From IMG/VR virus record IMGVR_UViG_3300036985_009306, positions 1-64,000 of that record: a stretch of DNA of 64,000 nt; one strand, given 5' to 3'. A program made the translations under genes and the position numbers. Position 1 is the first letter of the stretch, and every line of letters begins with the position of its first letter. Below are positions 48,202 to 56,357 of the stretch, in pieces. Origin of the DNA: a virus. The notes beneath the pieces are model-generated. The model saw only the letters and a program-made list of their open reading frames with translations, was not told where the DNA came from and ran no database searches.

Positions 48202-49266
48202 ATGAATATTAATGTAGATGAAAACAAAACAGATTTAAGTGAGCAATTGATTTCAAGAAAAAAATCTGAGATCAAAAGACAACCCGGAGTAGGGTTAGAT
48301 TGTGGTACAATGTTTACTGTTAGTGCAAGTTATTATAATGGTAATACATCATTCGCAAGTGAAAGAAATGCATTTTTTGATATTGAAAATAGTTCAATTT
48401 CAAAAAGTATGTTATCAAAATTAAAAGCAAATTTTGTAGAATCATCTGATAAAAAAAGTTTGTATGTTATTGGTAATGAAGCTCTATTTATTGCAGACTT
48501 TTTTAACAAGGATTGCAGACGTCCTTTTTCAAAAGGCGTTCTTTCAACTAGAGAAACAGAAGCTATTTTTATTATAAAGATGATTTTAAAAAATTTGGTT
48601 AGAGAACCAGTTGTTGAAAACGAAAAACTATTCTTTTCTGTTCCAGCTGATCCTATAGATGCTGATTTTAATAATATCTATCATCAAAACATTATAAAGT
48701 CGTTTTTGATGTCTTTTGGGTATAACCCTCAACCAATGAATGAAGCATTTGCAATTATATGGTCAGAATTAGAAGATGAGAAATATTCTGGGATGGCTTT
48801 GTCATTTGGTGCAGGTAGTGTAAATATTGCTCTTTCTCTTTATGGAATATCAAATAGTAATCAACAATTTTGTCTTGCAAGGTCAGGAGATTATATAGAT
48901 TCGAATGCAGCGCAAGCATTGGGTGTTAAAACATCTAGAATAACAACAATAAAGGAAGCAGGTTTAGATCTTTTGAATCCTAAGAATAGAGAAGAAACAG
49001 CAATAAAAATTTATTATGAAAATTTAATATCATATACTTGTAATGCAATAGAAAAAAAATTTAATAATACACAAGATGTACCTAATTTTAAAGAACCTAT
49101 ATCTATTGTAATTAGTGGTGGAACATCAAAAGCAAACAATTTTGATAAGTTGTTTGAACAAGAAATAAAGAGTAAGAGTTTGCCATTTTCTATAAAGCAA
49201 GTAAAAAAGGCTTCAGATCCTTTGAATGTTGTTGCTAAAGGTTGTTTATTGAATGCATTGGAATGA
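48202..49266 (+). CDS. Actin/ParM-like ATPase, 354 aa
   Basis: ATG 48202 with GAAAGGAAAA. The actin-fold nucleotide motifs are present in order: phosphate 1 near residue 30 (PGVGLDCGTMFTVSASYYNG), connect/phosphate 2 near 200 (GMALSFGAGSVNIALSLYG), and adenosine near 303 (ISIVISGGTSKANNFDKLF). The length suits ParM/MreB-type proteins. Actin-like proteins of phages and plasmids form filaments that move or anchor DNA or virions; an Hsp70-like chaperone role is less likely given the length. The N-terminal 25 residues before the first strand are charged and may bind a partner. No obvious centromere-like repeat was seen nearby. Confidence 0.78.
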   Translation: MNINVDENKTDLSEQLISRKKSEIKRQPGVGLDCGTMFTVSASYYNGNTSFASERNAFFDIENSSISKSMLSKLKANFVESSDKKSLYVIGNEALFIADFFNKDCRRPFSKGVLSTRETEAIFIIKMILKNLVREPVVENEKLFFSVPADPIDADFNNIYHQNIIKSFLMSFGYNPQPMNEAFAIIWSELEDEKYSGMALSFGAGSVNIALSLYGISNSNQQFCLARSGDYIDSNAAQALGVKTSRITTIKEAGLDLLNPKNREETAIKIYYENLISYTCNAIEKKFNNTQDVPNFKEPISIVISGGTSKANNFDKLFEQEIKSKSLPFSIKQVKKASDPLNVVAKGCLLNALE

Positions 49267-49269
49267 TTT

Positions 49270-49581
49270 GTGAATATTCAAGAATTTAAAAAAATTTTAG
49301 AAAGTGAGTTGTCCAAAGACAACAAGCTTATTGCAGGAAGATTTTTTGGTAAAGATATAGATAAGAGAATTAATAATAATTTAAAATGGAAAACTACACT
49401 TGAAAAAGGATATGGATTAGTCATTGTTTGGGTTAAAAAATTTTTTATGGAGCTTTGTCTTAATGATATTAAAAAAATAGATGATAATCTTTATTTAGAA
49501 AATAAGTTTGTTGATTTTAATGAAGACAACTTAAAAAAATGTTTTGTTAATTGGTTCAATAGTGAGGGTAAGCTAATTTAG
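49270..49581 (+). CDS. Hypothetical protein, 103 aa, GTG start
   Basis: GTG 49270, three bases after the actin-like gene. The protein (MNIQEFKKILESELSKDNKL, KWKTTLEKGYGLVIVWVKKF) is Lys/Asn/Leu-rich with a FFMELCLNDI segment. Not recognised. Close coupling suggests a functional link with the actin-like ATPase. Confidence 0.5.
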   Translation: MNIQEFKKILESELSKDNKLIAGRFFGKDIDKRINNNLKWKTTLEKGYGLVIVWVKKFFMELCLNDIKKIDDNLYLENKFVDFNEDNLKKCFVNWFNSEGKLI

Positions 49582-49642
49582 ATTTTTCACTTTAAAGATG
49601 ATATCACAAAATTTGTTAAGATGACTTAAAAAGGAGAATATC

Positions 49643-49996
49643 ATGAAAAAAGAGATTTTGGCTGATCTATCTAAAGTTGTAAAAGAGACTATAACCTTAG
49701 ATCAACCTATGTCAGAAGATTTGAGCATACTTGCAAGACATTTGGCATCTGCTCTTTCTGATGAAGAATTGGATGAAATGACTGAAAAGAGTGCAACTTT
49801 AGAAAAAGATGCAAAACTTATTAATGAAGGTGACACTGTAGTATGTGTAGATAATTTTAGCCCTCTATACAAGGGCCGTCGGTATATTGTTTCAGATGCA
49901 AGTATTCCTGGTTTTTTGGTAGTGCGTGAAGAAGACGGGTCAGATGTGGGCATTTTTGCCGTAAATAGATTTTCTCTTGATTGGTCTGGATATTAA
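49643..49996 (+). CDS. Hypothetical protein with SH3-like C-terminus, 117 aa
   Basis: ATG 49643 with AAAAAGGAG. The N-terminal half is helical and acidic (LADLSKVVKETITLDQPMS, LARHLASALSDEELDEMTE). The C-terminal half is a small barrel-like domain (EGDTVVCVDNFSPLYKGRRY, PGFLVVREEDGSDVGIFAV). It recalls the SH3-like pairs at 25633. Function unknown. Confidence 0.6.
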   Translation: MKKEILADLSKVVKETITLDQPMSEDLSILARHLASALSDEELDEMTEKSATLEKDAKLINEGDTVVCVDNFSPLYKGRRYIVSDASIPGFLVVREEDGSDVGIFAVNRFSLDWSGY

Positions 49997-50003
49997 GTAA
50001 TTT

Positions 50004-50057
50004 ATGCAAAATATTATAGATCAAGAATTTAATGAAGACAATTTTTACAAATCTTAA
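50004..50057 (+). CDS. Possible 17-residue peptide
   Basis: ATG 50004 to TAA 50055-50057 encodes MQNIIDQEFNEDNFYKS, acidic and short, between two small SH3-like genes. There is no Shine-Dalgarno and no further support. Confidence 0.15.
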   Translation: MQNIIDQEFNEDNFYKS

Positions 50058-50085
50058 ATTTGAACAATTCAATTGCAGGATAATC

Positions 50086-50241
50086 ATGTCAGAAAAACAA
50101 TTAAAAACATATAAACCTGGTGAAATTATTTTTATTAGAGACAAAGGTGATTTTGAAATAATCAAAGATTTGGGTTCAAAATTAATGATAAGACGGAAAG
50201 ACAGTTGTGTCAAAATAATATTAAATAAAGACAGAATTTAA
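50086..50241 (+). CDS. Small SH3-like protein, 51 aa
   Basis: ATG 50086 is preferred over in-frame ATG 50032 because AGGA lies 7 bases upstream. The product (SEKQLKTYKPGEIIFIRDKG, DFEIIKDLGSKLMIRRKDS) shows the K-P-G-E-I-I-F-x-R-D-K-G-x-F-E-I-I pattern of a small barrel. The next gene starts after a TAA that shares bases with its ATG (TAAATG). Confidence 0.5.
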   Translation: MSEKQLKTYKPGEIIFIRDKGDFEIIKDLGSKLMIRRKDSCVKIILNKDRI

Positions 50242-50319
50242 ATGTCGCTTTGTCCAGTTTGCAATAAAGAGTGTATTCGTGTTAGTAATCATTTGACTAT
50301 GTCAAGAGATGAAGCCTAA
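50242..50319 (+). CDS. Single zinc-finger peptide, 25 aa
   Basis: ATG 50242 reads MSLCPVCNKECIRVSNHLTM and stops TAA 50317-50319. CxxC...C plus H resembles the finger of Ros/MucR-like or phage zinc-finger peptides. The frame of the overlapping 50309 peptide continues in a similar style, so a frame error joining them is possible. Confidence 0.4.
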   Translation: MSLCPVCNKECIRVSNHLTMSRDEA

Positions 50320-50398
50320 GGGAGGTCTATATCTATTTTATTGTTTCAAACGGGCTCAAGAAGAGGCTTGTTTTAATCTTTCAGGATATTTTGTCTAA
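50309..50398 (+). CDS. Possible 29-residue peptide overlapping the zinc-finger peptide
   Basis: ATG 50309 gives MKPKGGLYLFYCFKRAQEEA, ending TAA 50396-50398 inside the next gene's first codons. It may instead be the true C-terminus of the zinc-finger peptide if one base is misplaced. Confidence 0.3.
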   Translation: MKPKGGLYLFYCFKRAQEEACFNLSGYFV

Positions 50399-51554
50399 AC
50401 ATCCTATTTTTGAGAAAGCAAAAGTTTATACTAAGTTTCCAACAGATGAACGTCCTAAGTATGCAATAATAATTCGTTCATCTTCAGGAATGGCTCAAAA
50501 GTTAAGTCTTGACAACTTTATTGCTACTCATAGAGGATTTTGTGCTCTAGCAAATCTTAAGGATGTTCCAGGAAATTCAATCGAATGGGTGCGAGATGAT
50601 CAGAGTAACCTGGATAACCTTTCGGCCCCAGGTTACTATATAGTAAAAATAACTGGTCACGATCCATCTACTAATTTATTCCAATTTACAATAGATCCCT
50701 ATCTTATAATTAATGATGAACCATTGTCTATCCAAACAATAAGTGGTAAAGATGGAGGAATTCTAAAAAATTTACCTGTTAATCCTAATTCTGAGTTTGT
50801 GTTTTCAGAAAGTAATAGATTCCAGTTCAAAAGAGATATAGAATATACAATTGATTATACTACAGGTCAAATTTTGTTTAACGATCTTGTAACTGATTTT
50901 ACACCAATTGTTGTTGATTATCAATCACTTTGTCCTCAAATGGGACCATTTACTACAGAATATTATAAACTTCATAACGATGCTCTTCCGGGTGTGATTC
51001 TAGCTTTTGGTGACAGACTTAAAGTAAATGATGAACAAGTTGTTGTTGTCACAAAAGAAGACAAAGATATTGCTAAAGTTTTTGGTGGACGTTGGGTAAT
51101 GGATTTTGAAATCATTGGGTTAGCACAGGACCCTGATCAACAAGAAAGACTTGTAGATTATGTAGTAACATCATTGTGGGCGGAATATCAGGATGCTTTG
51201 ACAAATGAAGGAATTGTAATTAGAGATTTTACTCTTTCAGGAGAAGCTGAGGATTTAGAAGTAGAAATACCTGAAGAATATAATTTTACTGGTGGTATAA
51301 GTTTTTCAATGGAAGCTGATTGGGAAGTTTATGTGCCAACTATTTCTGAAGTTCGTAGAATTAATGTTTCTTATGGTAAAGAAAGTTTTAAAGAGGAATT
51401 AGATTATCCGACGGAAGTCAAATATGAAGAGACGCAATTTGATGAAAGAATGTTAAATTCCGGTCATCAATTAGGATTACAAGTAGTACCCTCTCTTGAT
51501 GCATATATTGTACATCCAAGTCCATTTCCGAGAGTTTCTCCAAGAAAATACTAA
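50391..51554 (+). CDS. Virion structural protein, 387 aa, TTG start
   Basis: TTG 50391 is set by AGGA at 50383-50386 and by the length of coherent sequence; no nearby ATG is in frame. The product has KYAIIIRSSSGMAQKLSL, FQFKRDIEYTIDYTTGQILF and NDLVTDFTPIVVDYQSLCP, a beta-hairpin pattern seen in contractile-tail sheath and neck proteins, then WVMDFEIIGLAQDPDQQERL and SLWAEYQDALTNEGIVI, typical of tail-terminator or completion proteins. It ends FPRVSPRKY. Most likely a neck or tail-completion protein; a strong terminator follows. Confidence 0.6.
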   Translation: MSKHPIFEKAKVYTKFPTDERPKYAIIIRSSSGMAQKLSLDNFIATHRGFCALANLKDVPGNSIEWVRDDQSNLDNLSAPGYYIVKITGHDPSTNLFQFTIDPYLIINDEPLSIQTISGKDGGILKNLPVNPNSEFVFSESNRFQFKRDIEYTIDYTTGQILFNDLVTDFTPIVVDYQSLCPQMGPFTTEYYKLHNDALPGVILAFGDRLKVNDEQVVVVTKEDKDIAKVFGGRWVMDFEIIGLAQDPDQQERLVDYVVTSLWAEYQDALTNEGIVIRDFTLSGEAEDLEVEIPEEYNFTGGISFSMEADWEVYVPTISEVRRINVSYGKESFKEELDYPTEVKYEETQFDERMLNSGHQLGLQVVPSLDAYIVHPSPFPRVSPRKY

Positions 51555-51581
51555 GTTTTTTAAAGCCTTTATTAAAAACAT

Positions 51582-51613
51582 CTCTTTAATAAAATTTTTA
51601 TTAAAGAGTTTTT
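51582..51613. terminator. Intrinsic terminator, likely bidirectional
   Basis: CTCTTTAATAAA (51582-51593) pairs perfectly with TTTATTAAAGAG (51597-51608), loop of 3 bases, followed by a T run (51609-51613). It separates the virion gene from the large fibre gene. Confidence 0.8.
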
Positions 51614-51628
51614 AAAAAAGGAAATCCT

Positions 51629-54600
51629 ATGTCTGTACCATTTAAAGGAAGTTATTCTATTGATAGTTTTGATGCTTCAAAAAGATACAGAATGCAATTT
51701 CAAAAAGCAACACCTCTTTCAGACAATGAATTGCTAGATATAGGAGAAGTTTCTAATTCTTTTGTGCAAGAACTTGTTGCTGTTAACTTTTCTCGTGGTT
51801 CATCTCCTAATGATGGATTTAAAGTCATAGAGTCATCTTTTTCAAATGTTAATAATTTTACTATTAAGGGTGGAGATGCAACTGTTAATGGTGCAGGAAT
51901 TCTTTTTGTAGATGGTTATATATTATTTCTTAAAAGTGACATTGAATATACAGCACAACAGTTGACCAGTTCATCAACTTCTATGACAATAGGAGTTGGA
52001 ACTCAATCTCCAATTGTTGGACCCGGATTGCCTTTACTATCAGGTCAACAAATAGTTATTAGCACTTATGACAAAAATAATACAATGTCAGGTACTATTA
52101 CTTCTTATGATACAGGTACAGGAGAAATAGTAGCTAATATTACATCAATAACAGGTGCAGGAGCATATTCTGCTTGGACAATTTCTTCTCCTTCTCTTCT
52201 TGTTTTAGATTCATATACATCAACTTTGATTTCTGGTCTTACAACTCCTGGATCTAGTCGTACAGATTATGTTTATGTTGATTTTTATTTTGCGGAAGTT
52301 TCTGCTGATACTCAACATGTTTCTGAGTATGTTGATCCTTCTCTTATTGTTGCTGATGTAGGAAGAATTACTGCAAATAGAATTAGACAAGTACAAGATA
52401 TTAAAGTAGCAGAAGGTGTTGCAATGCCTACAGATGATTATGATAGTGCAGGAATTTTTCATAGATATGTCAAAATTGCTACAATAAGTCGTCTTGCAGG
52501 AAACAATCAAATTACAAGTGCAATGATTCAAGATGAGAGAACTTTTGTCAATTCTAATGCATGGTTTAGTGAATACATACAATTGATGCCAGATGGAACG
52601 GTAAATATAGGCGACAATACTCACAGAATTACTACAATTTATATGGCATCATCAATTGATTATGATACTGATTTAGCTTTTATTCATAGTAGTTCTGAAA
52701 AAATGAGATTGTCAATTGGAGGTAATCTTGGTATTGGGACAACAACTCCAGGAAGTCTTTTACAAATAAATGGTGGAGCTGCTATCGGATTTTCATCATC
52801 AACTTCTGCGCCATCAAATGGTCTTACTGTTAGAGGAAGAGTGGGAATAGGGACATTGGTCCCTGGTGCAAATTTAGAAATTGCAGCAACAACTTTACCT
52901 GAAGTTTTGTTTACTCCTACATCTGGTGATTCAGTTATAGATACAACAACAGGAAATCTTTTAATTAAAAGTGCAGGAACTACACAATTGAATGTTAGTT
53001 CTACAGGAGTTACAATTCCTGGTGATTTAACTGTTAATGGTATAACTGAAGTAATTAATACACATACAACAACTTCAGATAAGATGTTGATAAGTCAAAG
53101 CACAGATAATGTAGCATTGGGGGTAGAACAAACTGGTAGTGGTAATTCAGCAATAGTGATGACAATTAATAATGCTGGAAGTGGTCCAGCATTGACAATT
53201 ATAGGTACGGGTACCGGATCAAGTGGACGTGTAGGTATTGGAACAATAAGTCCACTAAGTAACTTGCATGTTGATGGCTTGAGTACTGTTGCATTAACTC
53301 TTGGTTGGGGTGATGGATTATCATCAAGTAGGAGTTTACATGGAGTTATAGAAACCAATACAGGCGACATCATAGGATCAATGCTGAAAGTGCAAGCTTG
53401 GGCAAGTAATTCTGGAAATACTGTTGGCACACTTGAATGTGCTAAAATAGATTTGTATAAAGACACTCAAGGAGGTAATGGGTACAATACAAGTATCAGA
53501 TTTCATACAAAAACTGGCACAGGGGATACTCTTGCAGAACAAATGAGAATTACTTGTGATGGTAATGTTGGTATAGGGACAATAAATCCTGGTGCTCGTC
53601 TAGAATTATCTACTCCATCGACATCAATTCCGACTTTAATAATTAGTCGTGCATCTGGACAGTCAAGTATAAAATCAGTTGCAAGTGAAGATTTGATTTT
53701 AGAATCAGGTGGAAGTTCACATTCAGTAAAGCTAAATTATTATAGTACTGATAATGTTTTGCTATGTGAAGGTGGTGGCAAAGTTGGTATTAATGCATCA
53801 AGTCCAGGAAGTTCTTTACAAGTTGGAAGTGGTGGGACAACAGAAAGGGTAATAATAAGCTCTCAACGTAGTACTCATAGTCAATTGCAGATAGGAAATC
53901 CAGCATCCAATGCTGAAGCAAGTATAAATTTTAATTCAGGAGTTACTGCATTTGGTGATTCTCCGACATCTGTAAATGGAACGACAAATATATGGGGGAT
54001 AGGAGCTGGTGCTTATGGAGTTGGAGGTAATAAATTTGGAATTGGAAATGAAGCATTTGGTGATTCAATTTTGACTATTCAATCTAATGGTTGTGTAGGT
54101 GTTGGAACTACAGGTCCACTTCAAAAATTGCATATTAGTGGTACATCATTATTTGAGGGCAATATACGCTCAGGTGCTAATTCTGCATTATCTTCAGGTA
54201 GTCCAACTGACCCGGCAATTACAGTGGGCGGTTATACGCATGCGGGAATATATTTTGAAAATTCAGGAGTGGGATTAGGTTCTGGAGCTGGAAATTATTT
54301 ATTTTTGAATTCATCTGGCGGCGTTGGCATCGGAATAGCACCAGCAGCAGATGTTAATTCATTATATATATGTAATAGATTATGTGTAGGAACATCTACA
54401 TCATCATCAATGGGACTTACTGTAAATACTTCAACAAGTGATCCTGCAGGAACCGCTGCAATTGCAAATTTTGCATCTACATTAGGAAATTTTTATATAT
54501 TTGTACAGTCAGGAAATGTCACACAGATGCAATCTTCTGGTGGTATGCAAGTAATAAGTCCAAGTATTAATTTGCCTGGTACATCTATTGGTTATTTTCC

Positions 54601-55531
54601 AAGTTATGTCACACCTCCTAATTATGGACTTGCTGTTAGTGGAAGAGTGGGAATTGGAACAAATATTCCAGATTCAGAATTAGAAGTTGTAGGTAATATA
54701 CATGCTACTGCGTCAGGTTACCTTCATACTGAAGGTGGAGTTAATTGTGACGGAAATCTAAATGTTTATTCAAGTGCAGGAATTTCTGGAAGTTTACATG
54801 TAGAAGATAATTCATCATTTGACGCTATTTTGGGTGCAGGTTCTTTGGTTGTTTGTGCTCCATCTCCATCACCACAACCTACGCCTACTCAGCTTCTCCA
54901 TGTTTATGGAGGATCTTCTCTAGGAATTGGACTGACATTAGAAAATACTTATGGGGGTAATCCTGGGAAAATTACTATTGAAGCTCTTGGTGGCTTGCAG
55001 ATAATTGATGATAATGCATCTACAACAAGATTGACAATAGATAATTCAGGAAATCTTGGTGTTGGTGCATTAAGTTATGCAGGACCCTTTTCAAATGTGG
55101 GTATAATAAAAGCTAATACTTTAGGTGCACTTTCAACGTCAGGTAGTCCAACGACAGATTTGACTGATTGGAGTGCAAGTTCAAGTCCAGTAGGATTTGA
55201 TTCAGTTAGTATAAAGTCTGTTTGGTATAAGATTGTTGATGGTATGTGTCATCTGTTTTACTATATTTATGGTCCAGGTGATGCTTCAGGACTTTTTAGT
55301 TTTACTTTACCAATCGAATTAAATTCATCAATTGCTGCTGCGATGGGGGGAAGCTATTATCAAACAATACCAGCTGTAGTTGATAATGCTCAACAGTCAA
55401 CACCTGGATTGATGAATGTGGGAACTGGGGTATCACATACTACAGCAAATTTGTATAAAAATTGTGCACTTGGTGGTTGGTCTAGTAATGTGGCAAAAGG
55501 TGCAAATGGATATATTTGTTATCCAGTCTAA
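51629..55531 (+). CDS. Long fibre/adhesin protein with VGIGT-type repeats, 1300 aa
   Basis: ATG 51629 with AAAGGAAATCCT. The first 320 residues look like a phage fibre/baseplate attachment region (KGSYSIDSFDASKRYRMQF, GDATVNGAGILFVDGYILFL, TDYVYVDFYFAEVSADTQHV). From about residue 365 to 1150 there are about nine copies of an I/V-G-I-G-T-x-x-P-G-x-x-L-x-I motif (for example LGIGTTTPGSLLQI, VGIGTLVPGANLEI, VGIGTINPGARLEL), as in many phage tail fibres and bacterial adhesins. The C-terminus (about 1160-1300) is a globular tip (SIKSVWYKIVDGMCHLFYYI). A trimeric fibre carrying a receptor-binding tip is inferred. Confidence 0.8.
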   Translation: MSVPFKGSYSIDSFDASKRYRMQFQKATPLSDNELLDIGEVSNSFVQELVAVNFSRGSSPNDGFKVIESSFSNVNNFTIKGGDATVNGAGILFVDGYILFLKSDIEYTAQQLTSSSTSMTIGVGTQSPIVGPGLPLLSGQQIVISTYDKNNTMSGTITSYDTGTGEIVANITSITGAGAYSAWTISSPSLLVLDSYTSTLISGLTTPGSSRTDYVYVDFYFAEVSADTQHVSEYVDPSLIVADVGRITANRIRQVQDIKVAEGVAMPTDDYDSAGIFHRYVKIATISRLAGNNQITSAMIQDERTFVNSNAWFSEYIQLMPDGTVNIGDNTHRITTIYMASSIDYDTDLAFIHSSSEKMRLSIGGNLGIGTTTPGSLLQINGGAAIGFSSSTSAPSNGLTVRGRVGIGTLVPGANLEIAATTLPEVLFTPTSGDSVIDTTTGNLLIKSAGTTQLNVSSTGVTIPGDLTVNGITEVINTHTTTSDKMLISQSTDNVALGVEQTGSGNSAIVMTINNAGSGPALTIIGTGTGSSGRVGIGTISPLSNLHVDGLSTVALTLGWGDGLSSSRSLHGVIETNTGDIIGSMLKVQAWASNSGNTVGTLECAKIDLYKDTQGGNGYNTSIRFHTKTGTGDTLAEQMRITCDGNVGIGTINPGARLELSTPSTSIPTLIISRASGQSSIKSVASEDLILESGGSSHSVKLNYYSTDNVLLCEGGGKVGINASSPGSSLQVGSGGTTERVIISSQRSTHSQLQIGNPASNAEASINFNSGVTAFGDSPTSVNGTTNIWGIGAGAYGVGGNKFGIGNEAFGDSILTIQSNGCVGVGTTGPLQKLHISGTSLFEGNIRSGANSALSSGSPTDPAITVGGYTHAGIYFENSGVGLGSGAGNYLFLNSSGGVGIGIAPAADVNSLYICNRLCVGTSTSSSMGLTVNTSTSDPAGTAAIANFASTLGNFYIFVQSGNVTQMQSSGGMQVISPSINLPGTSIGYFPSYVTPPNYGLAVSGRVGIGTNIPDSELEVVGNIHATASGYLHTEGGVNCDGNLNVYSSAGISGSLHVEDNSSFDAILGAGSLVVCAPSPSPQPTPTQLLHVYGGSSLGIGLTLENTYGGNPGKITIEALGGLQIIDDNASTTRLTIDNSGNLGVGALSYAGPFSNVGIIKANTLGALSTSGSPTTDLTDWSASSSPVGFDSVSIKSVWYKIVDGMCHLFYYIYGPGDASGLFSFTLPIELNSSIAAAMGGSYYQTIPAVVDNAQQSTPGLMNVGTGVSHTTANLYKNCALGGWSSNVAKGANGYICYPV

Positions 55532-55562
55532 CATATTAATTAATAATTAATTAGGAGGTTTT

Positions 55563-55844
55563 ATGTCTGATGAAAAAGAAGTACAAGTAACAGATCAAAA
55601 AGAACAACCAAAAGCTGAACAGATTAATATAGATGTTGGAACAGCTTTTAATCTCAAACTTCAAGAGTTTGACAAGAAAATTGCTGAAGCAGAACATGCT
55701 GTTGCAACTTTGAAAAAAGATAAAGCAGCTTATATTTATGATCAGAATGTACAACAGATAGTTTTTAATCATAAAGAACAGATGCTAAAAAACCAGATAG
55801 AACAAGAAACAAAGAAAAAACTTGCTGAACAACAAGCAAGGTGA
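55563..55844 (+). CDS. Coiled-coil protein, 93 aa
   Basis: ATG 55563 with AGGAGG. A disordered Gln/Lys/Glu-rich N-terminus precedes a coiled coil (FNLKLQEFDKKIAEAEHAVA, EQMLKNQIEQETKKKLAEQ). Position between the fibre and the tail sheath suggests a fibre-assembly chaperone or small virion protein. No family is recognised. Confidence 0.62.
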   Translation: MSDEKEVQVTDQKEQPKAEQINIDVGTAFNLKLQEFDKKIAEAEHAVATLKKDKAAYIYDQNVQQIVFNHKEQMLKNQIEQETKKKLAEQQAR

Positions 55845-55846
55845 AT

Positions 55847-56188
55847 ATGCATATAAAACCCATAGTTAGTTATGTTGCACATAATCTAATTTCATTGATT
55901 CCTCAACTAAATGTTCCAATTGTAAGGAAAAAAGAATCAAAAGATAATTATAGGAATTGGATCAATAAAGTTGAATTGACGGATTATGTTGATGCTCTTT
56001 ATAAACCTCCGGCATCGGATTGCTACATTTATATAAAATGCAAATGTGGTGTTGAGTATGAATATACAAATAAACAAACTGTTCCAGACAAGAATGTTAT
56101 TTGCAAGTGCGGCAGAAAAGTTGTTGAGTATGGAATCTTTGATAATAATGAAAAAATTGATAAGAATAATTTAGCAATGATTTTATAA
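55847..56188 (+). CDS. Zinc-ribbon protein, 113 aa
   Basis: ATG 55847 is taken (AAGGTG 4-5 bases upstream) rather than GTG 55841, which overlaps the upstream stop. Near residue 65 is YIYIKCKCGVEYEYTNK and near 88 NVICKCGRKVVEYG, two CxC pairs forming a zinc ribbon. The N-terminal half is unmatched (IKPIVSYVAHNLISLIPQL). The role is unknown; it may belong to the tail operon. Confidence 0.58.
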   Translation: MHIKPIVSYVAHNLISLIPQLNVPIVRKKESKDNYRNWINKVELTDYVDALYKPPASDCYIYIKCKCGVEYEYTNKQTVPDKNVICKCGRKVVEYGIFDNNEKIDKNNLAMIL

Positions 56189-56357
56189 ATAATAGCAACA
56201 GATGATTCTCTGTAATGTTTTCTCTAGATAAAAACAAAAATGACAAAAATAGAAAAGATTAGAAATCAAAAAAGACTATTTTAGACTAAATGAAATCTAG
56301 AATTAATTTATTTGCTAGTTAAAAGAAATTTATTAACATTTTTCATAGGAGTAAAAA
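56189..56357. other. Leader of the tail module
   Basis: 169 bases without a convincing gene. A TATAAATA overlaps the preceding stop region near 56184; a 14-codon frame (MTKIEKIRNQKRLF) and a TCTAGAATT...GCTAG partial dyad are present. The ribosome-binding site AGGAG of the sheath gene lies at 56347-56351. A promoter here is plausible but not defined. Confidence 0.3.

Noticed and set aside
53095-53466. 123-codon reverse-strand frame inside the fibre gene
   Set aside because: It is the shadow of the repetitive Gly/Thr-rich fibre sequence; no ribosome-binding site and no independent composition.
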